Assembly: GCF_900109115.1 (NCBI RefSeq) | Contig: NZ_FNYV01000001.1 | Coordinates: 695,003 to 759,002, forward strand | Length of the DNA: 64,000 nt | Source of the DNA: Micromonospora phaseoli | Lineage (GTDB): Bacteria; Actinomycetota; Actinomycetes; Mycobacteriales; Micromonosporaceae | Direction of reading: 5' to 3' | In this document: piece after piece, positions 31,273-40,856 of the stretch | Position numbering within the stretch: the stretch's first letter is position 1 | Layout of the letters: every line of letters starts with the position of its first letter | Made by a program: the position numbers and the translations under genes | The notes under the pieces: generated by a model | What the model saw: the letters and a program-made list of their open reading frames with translations, nothing else | Database searches by the model: none | Told to the model about the DNA's origin: nothing

Positions 31273-32448
31273 TCATCGGCGGTCGAGGAAGTCCGCGATC
31301 GTGGCGGCCACCCGGTCTAGCTGTTGGTCAGTCATGGCGGAGCCGCTGGGCAGAGTCAGGCCGCTGGCGAACAGCCGCTCGGCGGCCCCGCTCAACACGG
31401 TGCGAGCCGAGGCGAAGACCGGCTGCAGATGCATGGGCTTCCAGATCGGTCGGGTCTCGATCTCGTGGGCGTCCATGTGGCGGGCGAGCTCTGCGGCCTG
31501 CCATCCGGCCGCCGCTCGATCGACCACGATGCTGGTCAACCAGCAGTTGGCGCCGATGTCGCCACTTCCCAGTAGCCGTACGCCGGGCGTGGCGGCGAAG
31601 AGCTTGGCGTACCGCTCCCGGTGGGCGCGACGCCGAGCCAGCATGCCGTCCAGCCGACGCAGCTGTGCCCGGCCGAGCGCGGCGAGCAGGTTACTCAGCC
31701 GGTAGTTGTATCCGGTGTCGGTGTGTTCGTAGTGCCGGACCGGTTGACGGGCCTGGGTGGACAGGTAGCGACAGTGCGCAACAAGGTCATGATCGTCTGA
31801 GACGAGCATCCCGCCGCCGGAGGTGGTGATGATCTTGTTTCCGTTGAACGACAGCACGGCGGCCTGACCGAAGGAGGCGGCCGGCCGGCCGTCGCGGACC
31901 GCGCCGAGCGCCTCTGCGGCATCCTCGATGACGGGTACGCCCGCCGCCGCGCAGATCGGCAGGATTCGGTCGTAGTCGGCGCAGGAACCGAACATGTCCA
32001 CTGGCAGCACGGCTGCCACCCGCCGTCCGGCCCGACGCAACTCGTCCAGCGTCCGTTCCAGCAGAGCCGGGTCCAGGTTGCCGGACTCCGGATCACAGTC
32101 GACCAGGACCGGCTCGGCACCGGTGTAGACCACGGCGTTGGCGGTCGCGACGAAGGTCAACGTGGGCACCACCACCGCGTCCCCGGGTCGCGTGCCGAGC
32201 GCGATCAGGGCCAGGTGCAGGCCGGCGGTGCCGGAGGAGAGTGCCACCGCGTGCGAGCGGCCCACTCTTGCCGCAACTTCGCGCTCGAACGCCTCGACCT
32301 CGGGGCCGACCGGGGCTACCCAGCCGGATCGCAGCGCGCGCAACAGGTATGACTCCTCCAGCGGCCCGACGTCCGGTGGCGAGAGCAGGATCCGGTCTGC
32401 CGTGCCGTCCATCGAAGGCGAATCGGCGGGCTGTTCACGTACGGCCAT
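31273..32448 (-). CDS. DegT/DnrJ/EryC1/StrS sugar aminotransferase (PglE-like)
   Basis: 391 residues, PLP-dependent fold type I. The PLP lysine is K205 in LSFNGNKIITTSGGGM. Other signatures: ALSSGTAGLHLALIAL, PTLTFVATANAVVYTGAEPVLVDCDP, PVDMFGSCADYD, VIEDAAEALGA and GYNYRLSNLLAALGRAQL. Enzymes of this type aminate 4-keto-6-deoxy UDP-sugars; together with the dehydratase at 22027 this gives a UDP-4-amino-sugar (bacillosamine-like) route. ATG 32448 follows CGGGGGC. It heads a four-gene minus-strand operon with two acyltransferases and the initiating transferase. Confidence 0.9.
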   Translation of the reverse strand: MAVREQPADSPSMDGTADRILLSPPDVGPLEESYLLRALRSGWVAPVGPEVEAFEREVAARVGRSHAVALSSGTAGLHLALIALGTRPGDAVVVPTLTFVATANAVVYTGAEPVLVDCDPESGNLDPALLERTLDELRRAGRRVAAVLPVDMFGSCADYDRILPICAAAGVPVIEDAAEALGAVRDGRPAASFGQAAVLSFNGNKIITTSGGGMLVSDDHDLVAHCRYLSTQARQPVRHYEHTDTGYNYRLSNLLAALGRAQLRRLDGMLARRRAHRERYAKLFAATPGVRLLGSGDIGANCWLTSIVVDRAAAGWQAAELARHMDAHEIETRPIWKPMHLQPVFASARTVLSGAAERLFASGLTLPSGSAMTDQQLDRVAATIADFLDRR

Positions 32449-32639
32449 CTGTAGCCCCCGTCGTCGTCGGGAGGCAGGCCTCCCGCAGTATTCGAGAGGG
32501 TCAACGATGCAGCGAGACGTCGGTTTTGCCCACGTCGAGGATGGTATTCCGGCTCATGTCTCCGGCTCGCGTCAACTGCCTTCGCGGCACGCGCGGTGTC
32601 GTTGGTAGCACTGCCCTCCGTGCCGGGTGGCGATGCTTC

Positions 32640-33071
32640 TCAGCTCCAGTTGTCACCGGCGGCCAGACGGCGGGTGAGCAGGTCGCGCAAGGGAATCGAC
32701 TCCCCGTCCCGGCCGCCGCGGCCGATGACGAGCGGCGCTGGGCCGGGCTGCGGATCCGCGCCGAACAGGCGGGACTGCAAGCTCGCCGGCACGGTCAGCA
32801 GATGGAAACGTCCCTCGACGTCGACCGCCCGGGTGCATGCCCGATCCACGTACCAGCCGGTGAGCCTGGTGCGGTAGCGCGAGCGGCCGTCGTAGGAGTG
32901 GGCGACCAACCGGGTGGTGGGCAGCCCGCGCCGGGTCGCCTCGGCGACGAACCACGACACCAGCTCGGCCGCTTCAGCGTGCTCCGCCGCACGCTGCCGC
33001 GCGTCGGCCTCGGCGTGGGCTCGAACCGCGTGCCGCTGCCGTTCCCGCCAATCCAGACCGTCGTCCGTCAT
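32640..33071 (-). CDS. Conserved hypothetical protein
   Basis: 143 residues, charged N-terminus (MTDDGLDWRERQRHAVRAHAEADARQRAAEH) that may be helical, then a mixed region with FVAEATRRGLPTTRLVAHS and WYVDRACTRAVDVEGRFHLLTVP. I do not recognise a domain. ATG 33071 is favoured over an in-frame upstream start because TACGGT sits seven bases before it. It lies between the glycan island and tex. Confidence 0.7.
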   Translation of the reverse strand: MTDDGLDWRERQRHAVRAHAEADARQRAAEHAEAAELVSWFVAEATRRGLPTTRLVAHSYDGRSRYRTRLTGWYVDRACTRAVDVEGRFHLLTVPASLQSRLFGADPQPGPAPLVIGRGGRDGESIPLRDLLTRRLAAGDNWS

Positions 33072-33078
33072 GTCCGCC

Positions 33079-33084
33079 ACCGTA
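33079..33084 (-). promoter_or_regulatory. Putative -10 box of the hypothetical gene (leaderless)
   Basis: On the minus strand TACGGT is followed by seven bases and ATG 33071; no ribosome site lies closer. Confidence 0.35.
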
Positions 33085-33130
33085 CGCGGGTCAGACGCTC
33101 GCACGCGGGTGGCGTTGCCTGATCCGGACG

Positions 33131-33175
33131 GTGACGAGCGTCCGGCCCTCCGCAGGTGGAAGAGCCGGACGTCAC
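33131..33175 (-). terminator. Putative hairpin terminator after tex
   Basis: CGTCCGGC (33139-33146) and GCCGGACG (33164-33171) form a perfect 8-bp stem with outer GTGAC/TCAC pairing. It sits 10 bases past the tex stop. No T-tract is present, as is common in actinobacteria. Confidence 0.5.
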
Positions 33176-33184
33176 GGGCGTCGC

Positions 33185-35569
33185 TCAGGCCAGGCCGGCG
33201 CGGCGTAGCGCATCCGCCATCGGGCCGCTGGCCGGCGGTGGCGTTCCGCCGCGCCCCTGCCGGGGGCCGCCTCGCGAGCCGCGTTCACCGCGTCCCGCCG
33301 CGCCCTGACCGCCCTGCGCCCCGCCGCCTTGGCCACTGTGCTCGCGCCTGCCACCCTCGCCCTGCGGGCGTCCTCCGGTCGGGGGCTCGTCGTCCAGCCG
33401 CAGGGTCAGTGAGATCCGCTTGCGCGGCACGTCGACGTCGAGCACCTTGACCTTCACCACGTCGCCGGACTTCACCACCTCGTGGGGATCCTTGACGAAG
33501 GTGCGGGACATCGCCGACACGTGTACCAGGCCGTCCTGGTGCACCCCGACGTCCACGAAGGCGCCGAACGCCGCGACGTTCGTGACCACGCCCTCCAGGA
33601 CCATGCCGGGCGTGAGGTCGCCGATCTTCTCCACGCCGTCGACGAAGGTCGCCGTCTTGAACTCCGGGCGCGGGTCCCGGCCCGGCTTCTCCAGTTCGGC
33701 GAGGATGTCGGTGACGGTGGGCAGGCCGAACGTGTCGTCGACGAAGTCGGTCGCGCGCAGGCCACGCAGGATGGCCGACTTCCCGATCAGCGAACGCAGC
33801 TCCTGACCGCTGGTGGCGAGGATCCGGCGCACCACCGGGTACGCCTCCGGGTGCACGCTGGAGGAGTCCAATGGGTCGTCGCCGTCGGGGATGCGCAGGA
33901 AACCCGCGCACTGCTCGAACGCCTTCGGGCCCAGTCGGGCCACCTTCTTCAGCGCGGCCCGGGTGCGGAACGGCCCGTTGGCGTCCCGGTGCAGCACGAT
34001 GTTCTCGGCCAGCCCCGCGCCGATGCCGGAGACCCGGGTCAGCAGCGGCGCGGAGGCGGTGTTGACGTCCACCCCGACACCGTTGACGCAGTCCTCCACC
34101 ACCGCGTCCAGCGACCGGGACAGCTTCACCTCGGACAGATCGTGCTGGTACTGCCCGACACCGATGGAACGCGGATCGATCTTGACCAGCTCGGCGAGCG
34201 GGTCCTGCAGGCGGCGGGCGATGGAGACCGCGCCGCGCAGTGACACATCCATCCCGGGCAGCTCCTGTGCGGCGTACGCGGAGGCGGAGTAGACCGACGC
34301 GCCAGCCTCGGAGACCACCACCTTGGTCAGCTTCAGCTGCGGGAAGCGCTTGATCAGTTCACCGGCGAGCTTGTCGGTCTCCCGGCTGGCCGTGCCGTTG
34401 CCGATCGCCACCAGCTCGACCTGGTGTGCGGCGGCCAGCCGCGCGAGGGTCTCGATCGAGGCGTCCCACTGCCGGCGCGGCTCGTGCGGGTAGATGGTGT
34501 CGGTGGCGACCACCTTGCCGGTGGCGTCGACCACGGCAACCTTCACCCCGGTACGCAGGCCCGGGTCCAGCCCCATGGTGGGCCGGGCTCCGGCCGGCGC
34601 GGCGAGCAGCAGGTCACGCAGGTTGGTGGCGAAGACCCGTACCGCCTCATCCTCGGCCGCCTGCCACAACCGCATTCGTAGGTCCGCGCCGAGGTGGATG
34701 AGGATGCGGGTACGCCACGCCCAGCGCACCGTGTCGGCGAGCCAGCGGTCGGCGGGCCGACCGGCCTCGCTGACCCCGAACCGGCCGGCGATCGCGGCCT
34801 CGTACCGGGTGGGGCCGGTGACCGGCGCGTCGGCGTCACCGTCGGCCTCCGGATCCATGGTCAGGTCGAGCACGCCCTCCTTCTCGCCCCGGAACATGGC
34901 CAGGATGCGGTGCGAGGGCAGCCTCGGGTACGGCTCGGCGAAGTCGAAGTAGTCGGCGAACTTCGCTCCGGCGCTCTCCTGTCCCTCGCGTACCCGGGAC
35001 ACCAGCCGGCCCCGCGACCACATCTGCTCGCGCAGCGTGCCGATCAGGTCGGCGTCCTCGGCGAACCGTTCGATCAGGATGGCCCGCGCCCCGTCCAGCG
35101 CGGCGGCGGCGTCGGCCACGCCCCTGTCGGCGTCGACGAAAGAAGCCGCCGCCGCCTTCGGGTCCTGTGTCGGATCGCTGAGCAGCCCTTCGGCGAGGGG
35201 CTCCAGGCCGGCTTCGCGGGCGATCTGCGCCCGGGTCCGCCGCTTCGGCTTGTACGGCAGGTAGATGTCCTCCAGCCGGGACTTCGAGTCGGCCGCCATG
35301 ATCTGCGCTTCCAGGGCCTCGTCGAGCTTGCCCTGGCTACGGATGGACTCCAGCACCGCCGCCCGCCGCTCGTCGAGCTCGCGCAGGTACCGCAGGCGTT
35401 CCTCCAAGGTGCGCAGCTGGGTGTCGTCGAGCAGGCCGGTGGCCTCCTTGCGGTAGCGCGCGATGAACGGCACGGTGGCGCCGCCGTCGAGCAGCTCCAC
35501 GGCTGCGCGTACCTGGCGCTCGGCGACGCCGAGCTCCTCGGCGATCCGCTGATGAACAGAGAGGGTCAC
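33185..35569 (-). CDS. tex: Tex family RNA-binding transcription accessory protein
   Basis: 794 residues. The N-terminal helical Tex region ([30 protein letters not shown]) is followed by a YqgF-like RNase H fold ([24 protein letters not shown]), a helix-hairpin-helix part ([23 protein letters not shown]) and an S1 RNA-binding domain (about 655-725, [33 protein letters not shown]). The last 65 residues are an extra Gly/Arg/Gln-rich tail ([19 protein letters not shown]) not needed in most Tex proteins and probably a disordered RNA-binding extension. GTG 35569 begins the conserved start. It is divergent from the dNTPase gene. Confidence 0.95.
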   Translation of the reverse strand: MTLSVHQRIAEELGVAERQVRAAVELLDGGATVPFIARYRKEATGLLDDTQLRTLEERLRYLRELDERRAAVLESIRSQGKLDEALEAQIMAADSKSRLEDIYLPYKPKRRTRAQIAREAGLEPLAEGLLSDPTQDPKAAAASFVDADRGVADAAAALDGARAILIERFAEDADLIGTLREQMWSRGRLVSRVREGQESAGAKFADYFDFAEPYPRLPSHRILAMFRGEKEGVLDLTMDPEADGDADAPVTGPTRYEAAIAGRFGVSEAGRPADRWLADTVRWAWRTRILIHLGADLRMRLWQAAEDEAVRVFATNLRDLLLAAPAGARPTMGLDPGLRTGVKVAVVDATGKVVATDTIYPHEPRRQWDASIETLARLAAAHQVELVAIGNGTASRETDKLAGELIKRFPQLKLTKVVVSEAGASVYSASAYAAQELPGMDVSLRGAVSIARRLQDPLAELVKIDPRSIGVGQYQHDLSEVKLSRSLDAVVEDCVNGVGVDVNTASAPLLTRVSGIGAGLAENIVLHRDANGPFRTRAALKKVARLGPKAFEQCAGFLRIPDGDDPLDSSSVHPEAYPVVRRILATSGQELRSLIGKSAILRGLRATDFVDDTFGLPTVTDILAELEKPGRDPRPEFKTATFVDGVEKIGDLTPGMVLEGVVTNVAAFGAFVDVGVHQDGLVHVSAMSRTFVKDPHEVVKSGDVVKVKVLDVDVPRKRISLTLRLDDEPPTGGRPQGEGGRREHSGQGGGAQGGQGAAGRGERGSRGGPRQGRGGTPPPASGPMADALRRAGLA

Positions 35570-35618
35570 GATCTAGGTCCGCCTTCGGGAGTGGGTTCCG
35601 CCCTGCATTGTGCCCGGC

Positions 35619-35624
35619 TAGCGT
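35619..35624 (+). promoter_or_regulatory. Putative -10 box of the dNTPase gene (leaderless)
   Basis: TAGCGT is followed by seven bases and ATG 35632, the same hexamer as at glgC and sdhC. No ribosome site lies in between. Confidence 0.45.
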
Positions 35625-35631
35625 GGCGATC

Positions 35632-37143
35632 ATGGAAGCACCTGTGGAGCCTCGGGCGCGTCGGCTCTTCGGCGGCAGCGCCCGGGCCCTCGGCGACCTC
35701 GCGACCAGCCCGTTTCGGGCCGACCGGGACCGGATCGTCTCCTCGCCGTTCTTCACCCGGCTGGGCGGCGTCACCCAGGTGGTCAGCCCGGGTGGGTCCG
35801 GGCTGCTGGTGCACAACCGGCTCACCCACAGTCTCAAGGTCGCCCAGGTGGCCCGGGCGATCGCCGAGCGGCTCACCGCCGACGGGTGGCAGCGTGACCT
35901 GGTGGAGAAGCTGGGCGGCTGCGACCCGGACGTGGTGGAGGCCGCCGCGCTCGCCCACGACCTCGGCCATCCGCCCTTCGGGCACCTGGGGGAGCGGGTG
36001 CTGGACCGGTTGGCCCGACACCGGCTCGGCCTGACCGACGGGTTCGAGGGCAACGCGCAGTCGTACCGCATCGTCACCTCGACCGAGATCCGCGGCGCGG
36101 CGACCACCGGCCTGGACCTGACCGCGGCGGTGCGGGCGGCGATGCTGAAATATCCGTGGACCCGGCTCGACCATCCCGACCCGCACCCCCGCCTGATGGA
36201 CCCGCCGCCGCGCGGGGCGACCCCACCGCCGGCCGACCCGGACAGCGGCTCGGTGAAGTTCGGGGCGTACCGCACCGAGCTGGACGACCTGCGGCAGGCC
36301 CGGGCGCCGTTCGCCGGCCGGATCGCCGACTGGCAGCAGACCGTCGAGGCGTCGGTGATGGACACCGCCGACGACATCGCCTACGCCATCCACGACGTGG
36401 AGGACTTCTACCGGGTCGGGGTGCTCCAGCAGGGCGCGGTGGCCGCCGAGCTGATGGCCTGGCAGCGCGAGGGCGGCCACCTGCGGGCCATCACCGACGC
36501 GGCGCTGCACACCTCGGCCCGCCGGCCCGGCACGGCCATCGAGCGGCTGCGCCGCCAACTGCACCACAAGGACGGCTGGGTCGCCGACGACGACGCGTTC
36601 GCCGCCGCCGTCGAGCACGTCCGGGAGGAGCTGGTCGAAGGCCTGCTCGCCCTGCCGTTCGACGGCTCGATCGAGGCAGAGCAGTACGTGGCGCGCTTCT
36701 CCGCGCGGTGGACCACCCGCTTCGTCGACTCGATCACGGTGGTGGAGCAGCCGGCGGTGCGCTCCGGGCATGTGCTGCTGGCCCCGGCCCAGTGGCACGA
36801 GGTGCAGGTGCTCAAGTTCGTCCACCACCGGTTCGTGCTGGCCCGCCCCGACCTGGCGCTGCACCAGCGGGGCCAGGCCCGGCTGCTCGGCACCCTGGTC
36901 GAGGCGCTGCTGGAGTGGCTGCTCGACCCGGAGGAGGAGTCCCGGCTGCCCCGGCGACTGCACGACCTGGTGGAGCTGGCCGAGGCGGAGCTGCACCCGC
37001 GTGCCGTGGACCGGCTCGGCAAGGCCCGTGGCCGGGCCATCGTTGACTTCGTGGCGCAGCTGACCGACGGGCAGGCGGTGGCGATGCTCGACGCACTCTC
37101 CGGCCGCTCCGGCGCCCTCTGGACCGACGCCTTCGTGCTCTGA
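35632..37143 (+). CDS. dgt: Deoxyguanosinetriphosphate triphosphohydrolase-like HD protein
   Basis: 503 residues. Hydrolyses dNTPs to nucleoside and triphosphate, limiting nucleotide pools. The HD-domain metal ligands are in HNRLTHSLKVAQ (H66) and ALAHDLGHPPFGH (H109-D110), with MDTADDIAYAIHDVEDF giving the last Asp. The region AMLKYPWTR and a following Pro-rich insert (about 185-205) match the long actinobacterial form. ATG 35632 is supported by the TAGCGT box; an in-frame start at 35608 lies before that box. It is convergent with the metallo-hydrolase gene, 10 bases away. Confidence 0.9.
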   Translation: MEAPVEPRARRLFGGSARALGDLATSPFRADRDRIVSSPFFTRLGGVTQVVSPGGSGLLVHNRLTHSLKVAQVARAIAERLTADGWQRDLVEKLGGCDPDVVEAAALAHDLGHPPFGHLGERVLDRLARHRLGLTDGFEGNAQSYRIVTSTEIRGAATTGLDLTAAVRAAMLKYPWTRLDHPDPHPRLMDPPPRGATPPPADPDSGSVKFGAYRTELDDLRQARAPFAGRIADWQQTVEASVMDTADDIAYAIHDVEDFYRVGVLQQGAVAAELMAWQREGGHLRAITDAALHTSARRPGTAIERLRRQLHHKDGWVADDDAFAAAVEHVREELVEGLLALPFDGSIEAEQYVARFSARWTTRFVDSITVVEQPAVRSGHVLLAPAQWHEVQVLKFVHHRFVLARPDLALHQRGQARLLGTLVEALLEWLLDPEEESRLPRRLHDLVELAEAELHPRAVDRLGKARGRAIVDFVAQLTDGQAVAMLDALSGRSGALWTDAFVL

Positions 37144-37153
37144 GATGCGAGCG

Positions 37154-38314
37154 TCAGGCGACGCCCTGCCACCAGCCGTCGACCGGGTGCGGGTCGTCCA
37201 CCACCACCCGCTCGCCGGGGCGTGGCACGGCCAGCCGGACGTCGCGTGCCTTGGCCTCGGCCCACAGCCGGTCCACCGGCTCGGACCAGTCGTGCAGGGC
37301 GAGGTTGAACGTCGCCCAGTGCACCGGTACGAACAGCCCGCCACGCAGGTCCAGGTGGGCGGTGACGGCTTCCTCGGGGAACATGTGGATGCTCGGCCAG
37401 GAGCGGTCGTACGCGCCGATCTGCATCAGCGTCACGTCGAACGGCCCGTGCTCCGCGCCGATCTCGGCGTACCCGCCGAAGTAGCCGGAGTCACCGGTGT
37501 AGTAGACCTTCCGATGCTCTCCGGCCACCACCCAGGAGCTCCACAGGGTGCCGTTGCGACGCAGGCCACGACCGGAGAAGTGCTGGGCGGCGGTGCAGGT
37601 GATCTCCAGGTCGGCCACCCGGTGGGTCTGCGACCAGTCCAACTCGATGATCCGCTCCGCCGGCACACCCCACCGGTCGAGGTGGGCGCCCACCCCGAGC
37701 GGCACCAGGAACGGCGCCGACTGCCGGGCGGTCAGCTCCCGCACGGTGGCCATGTCGAGGTGGTCGTAGTGGTCGTGCGAGATCAGGATCGCGTCGACGC
37801 GGGGGAGCTCGTCGAGGCGTACCGGCGGCTCGTGCAGCCGGCGCGGACCGACCGCCGCCGACGGAGAGCACCGGTCGCTCCACACCGGGTCGAGCAGCAC
37901 CCGCCGCCCCTCGATCTCGATCAGGGTGGACGCGTGGCCGTACCAGACGACGTTCAGTTCGCGGGTCGGCTCGATGCCGGTCTCGGCGGCGGGTCGGACC
38001 AGCGGCACCGGTGCGGTCGGCCGTCGCTTCTGCTTACCGAAGATCAGCTCCTGGAACAGGTTGCGGTCGGGCGCGGGAACCATCGTCCGGGTACCCGCGC
38101 GGTTGTGGAACGTGCCGTCACGGAACTGGGGCGACCGGGCGGCCCGTTCGGCTCGCGCGCCGGCCAGTCGACCGCCGAGGGCGGCGGGTATGTTCCGCGC
38201 GGCCCAGGCGAGCCCGGCCAGCCCGGCCAACGCGGCCAACGCGGCCAGGCTGGCCGCCGATCCGCTGATCCGCCGGCCAGTGGCCGGACCGGTCGGCTCC
38301 TTCGATGCCCGCAT
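37154..38314 (-). CDS. MBL-fold metallo-hydrolase (UlaG / NAPE-PLD-like)
   Basis: 386 residues. The N-terminus has a hydrophobic Ala/Leu-rich segment (about 21-38, SLAALAALAGLAGLAWAA), probably a signal anchor. The hydrolase domain has VVWYGHASTLIEIEG, VLLDPVWSDRCSP and the metal motif SHDHYDHLD. Further ligands are in AQHFSGRG, YTGDSGYFGGYAEIG and PVHWATFNLALHDW, all typical of the NAPE-PLD/UlaG branch. The substrate is unknown; phosphodiester or lipid headgroup hydrolysis at the membrane is possible. ATG 38314 follows AGGGGGG. Confidence 0.85.
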   Translation of the reverse strand: MRASKEPTGPATGRRISGSAASLAALAALAGLAGLAWAARNIPAALGGRLAGARAERAARSPQFRDGTFHNRAGTRTMVPAPDRNLFQELIFGKQKRRPTAPVPLVRPAAETGIEPTRELNVVWYGHASTLIEIEGRRVLLDPVWSDRCSPSAAVGPRRLHEPPVRLDELPRVDAILISHDHYDHLDMATVRELTARQSAPFLVPLGVGAHLDRWGVPAERIIELDWSQTHRVADLEITCTAAQHFSGRGLRRNGTLWSSWVVAGEHRKVYYTGDSGYFGGYAEIGAEHGPFDVTLMQIGAYDRSWPSIHMFPEEAVTAHLDLRGGLFVPVHWATFNLALHDWSEPVDRLWAEAKARDVRLAVPRPGERVVVDDPHPVDGWWQGVA

Positions 38315-38366
38315 GGTCCCCCCTCTACCTGATCCCCGGGGTCCACGCTAGCCGCCGCTGGCTGGT

Positions 38367-39398
38367 TCAGCCGCCGTTGCTGGGGCGGTACAGATGCTCG
38401 CGGTGAGCGGTGCCGCTGCCGCCGAGACCGTCGGTGAGACCGAGAACGCGGCGGCCGAACCGGGCCCGTGCCTGCACCGCGGGGTGGGTGGCGCCGAAGT
38501 CGTCCGCGCCGGACTGGCCGTCGGCGAAGAGCGCGTACGTCACCAGGGGCGCCCCGGTGGTGTCGAAGATCACGCCGGCCTCGTGCCGGGCGTCGGCGAA
38601 CCAGCCGGCCTTGGTGGCGATCCGGGCCCGCTCGGCCGAGGACATCTCCCGCCGTACGCCGTCGGTGAAGGCCACCGGCGAGCGCAGCAGCCGCAGCACG
38701 AACTCGGTGGAGGCGGCGGAGAGCAGCACGCCGCCGACCAGGGCGCGCAGCAGGTCGTGGGTCTCCCTCGGGGTGCTGGTGCCCAGGAAGAACCGGTTCG
38801 GGTTGGCCACCGGCTGCACCTGCGTGTTGGGGAAGCCCTTCGCCACCAGGATCTGGTTGATCTCGGCGGCCGGGCAGACCAGCCCGCAGAGCCGGACCGC
38901 GGTGTCGTCGGAGACGGTGAGCAGGTTCGCCAACGCGTGGCCGAGAGTGACCAGGCTGGGGTACGCGCCGTCCAGGCTGAAGATGCCGTCGCCGCCGGGC
39001 ACCACGATCGCGTCGGTCACCTCCACCTGCTGGTCGAGGGTGAGCAGGCCCCGGTCGACCTTGTCCAACACCGCGGCGGCCACCGCGATCTTGTTGACGC
39101 TGTACGCCTCGATCCGTTGGTCCGCCGACTCGCTCACCGCGACCAGGGGAGCGGCGCCGCCCTGGCCGGCGAGGCTGACGTACGACTGCCAGTTCCCGCC
39201 AGCCTGGCCGCTCAGTCGCTCGTACACCCCGGCGATCCGCGACGCGACCCGGGCACGGTCGTCGGTGGCCGCGCCGACCTCGGCCGCCGCCTCGCGCCCG
39301 GGGTCAGCGCCGGCCGGCACCGCTGTGCCGAGCACAGTCCCGGCCGTCGCGATGGTGCCCAGGCCGAGCGCTGCCCTGCGGTTCATCCGGATGGTCAC
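38367..39398 (-). CDS. Class A beta-lactamase-like serine hydrolase, Tat-exported
   Basis: 343 residues. A twin-arginine signal is visible at the N-terminus (MNRRAALGLGTIATAGTVLG, cleavage likely near AGA-DPG). The active-site SxxK is S100-V-N-K103 in EAYSVNKIAVAAAVLDKV. SDD in LLTVSDDTAVRLCGL stands at the SDN position, and KAGWF at the KTG position. These match the beta-lactamase2 fold, but the changed SDD/KAG motifs mean that lactam hydrolysis cannot be assumed; it may be a D,D-peptidase-like or esterase enzyme. GTG 39398 has GGGAGAG five bases upstream. Confidence 0.84.
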   Translation of the reverse strand: MTIRMNRRAALGLGTIATAGTVLGTAVPAGADPGREAAAEVGAATDDRARVASRIAGVYERLSGQAGGNWQSYVSLAGQGGAAPLVAVSESADQRIEAYSVNKIAVAAAVLDKVDRGLLTLDQQVEVTDAIVVPGGDGIFSLDGAYPSLVTLGHALANLLTVSDDTAVRLCGLVCPAAEINQILVAKGFPNTQVQPVANPNRFFLGTSTPRETHDLLRALVGGVLLSAASTEFVLRLLRSPVAFTDGVRREMSSAERARIATKAGWFADARHEAGVIFDTTGAPLVTYALFADGQSGADDFGATHPAVQARARFGRRVLGLTDGLGGSGTAHREHLYRPSNGG

Positions 39399-39479
39399 TC
39401 GTCTCTCCCGTCGGTCGCCGAGCGTGTCCTCCGGACACCTTAGGCCGACTCATCGAGGCGTGTGATCCCGTCGATGCGT

Positions 39480-40661
39480 TCACGGGGCGAGTACGACCTT
39501 GACGCAGCCGTCCTCCTTGCGCTGGAACATCTGGTACGCCTGCGGCGCCTGGTCCAGTGGCAACCGGTGGGTCCGCAGGTCCGCCACGCCGAGCGGGTCC
39601 TCGTCGGTGAGCAGCGGAATGATGTCGTCGGTCCAGCGGCGTACGTGACACTGGCCCATCCGCAGCTGGATGCCCCGGTCGAACATCTCCATCAGCGGCA
39701 GCGGGTCGACCTCGCCGCCGTACACACCGGAGATGGAGACGGTGCCACCACGCCGGACACCCTTGACCGCGGCCTTGAGCGCGACCAGCCGGTCCACCCC
39801 GACCTTGTCGATCATCGGCTGGGCCAGCTTGTCGGGCAGCAGCCCGGCAGCGGCCTGGGCGACCTTGCCCAGCGGCGCGCCGTGTGACTCCATGCCGACG
39901 GCGTCGATCACCGCGTCCGGCCCGCGCCCGTCCACCAGGTCGATCAGCGTGCCGGGCACGTCGTCGAGCTGGGAGATGTCGAGCACCTCCACGCCGTGCC
40001 GGCGAGCCATCGCCAGTCTCTCCGGCACCAGGTCCAGCCCGATCACCCGCTCCGCGCCGAGGTGCCGACCGATGCGGGCGCAGAACTGGCCCACCGGGCC
40101 GAGCCCGAGGACCGCGAGGGTTCCGCCGGGCGGGGTGTCGGCGTACTTCACCGCCTGCCAGGCGGTGGGGAGGATGTCGGAGAGGTAGAGCCACCGCTCG
40201 TCCGGGCCGTCGTCGGGCACCTTGATCGGGCCGAACTCGGCGTACGGCACCCGCAGGTACTCCGCCTGCCCGCCGGCCACCGAGCCGTAGAGGGAGGTGT
40301 AGCCGAACAGGGCGGCGCCCTTGCCCTCCGCGGTGACCTGAGTGGTTTCGCACTGCGCGTACAGCTGCCGCTGGCACATCCAGCATGATCCGCAGGAGAT
40401 GTTGAACGGCACCACCACCCGATCGCCGGGCTTGAGTCGGGTCACCCCCGGGCCGACCTCCTCGACCACCCCCATCGGCTCGTGGCCGAGGACGTCGCCC
40501 GGCTTGAGGTACGGCCCGAGCACCTCGTACAGGTGCAGGTCGGAGCCGCAGATGGCGGTGGAGGTGACCCGCACGATCGCGTCGGTCGGCTCCTCGATCC
40601 GGGGATCGGGCACCTCCTCGACCCGTACGTCCCGTTTACCCTGCCAGGTCAATGCCCGCAT
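39480..40661 (-). CDS. Zinc-dependent alcohol dehydrogenase (formaldehyde-dehydrogenase-like)
   Basis: 393 residues, MDR family. Catalytic zinc ligands: C in STAICGSDLHLYE, HE in GDVLGHEPMGVVEEVG. The structural zinc site is CGSCWMCQRQLYAQC. The nucleotide site is LAVLGLGPVGQFCARIGRHLG followed by ERVIGLDLVPERLA. The architecture resembles glutathione-independent formaldehyde dehydrogenase / threonine-dehydrogenase-like enzymes; the substrate is open. ATG 40661 has a GGAGGAGGGG ribosome site, which decides against the longer upstream frame. Confidence 0.9.
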   Translation of the reverse strand: MRALTWQGKRDVRVEEVPDPRIEEPTDAIVRVTSTAICGSDLHLYEVLGPYLKPGDVLGHEPMGVVEEVGPGVTRLKPGDRVVVPFNISCGSCWMCQRQLYAQCETTQVTAEGKGAALFGYTSLYGSVAGGQAEYLRVPYAEFGPIKVPDDGPDERWLYLSDILPTAWQAVKYADTPPGGTLAVLGLGPVGQFCARIGRHLGAERVIGLDLVPERLAMARRHGVEVLDISQLDDVPGTLIDLVDGRGPDAVIDAVGMESHGAPLGKVAQAAAGLLPDKLAQPMIDKVGVDRLVALKAAVKGVRRGGTVSISGVYGGEVDPLPLMEMFDRGIQLRMGQCHVRRWTDDIIPLLTDEDPLGVADLRTHRLPLDQAPQAYQMFQRKEDGCVKVVLAP

Positions 40662-40796
40662 GCCGACCCCTCCTCCGATGTCCGGTAGCTCGACTGCTAC
40701 CCGTCTCCGAGCGCTTGAACCGGCCACGGACCGGCCTACCACGCGGTGGTGGTGGTGGGTGAGGGTGGCCGGCGGCGGGTCCGCCGGAGGGTGGGC

Positions 40797-40834
40797 GGGC
40801 CGGCCGCCGGGCCCGCTCGGGCGGCGGCCGGCCC
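40797..40834 (-). terminator. Strong hairpin terminator of the sdhCAB operon
   Basis: GGGCCGGCCGCC (40797-40808) and GGCGGCCGGCCC (40823-40834) form a perfect 12-bp all-G/C stem. It lies 22 bases beyond the sdhB stop. There is no T-tract. Confidence 0.6.
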
Positions 40835-40856
40835 GTGGGTCGGAGGTCGCGGGCGT

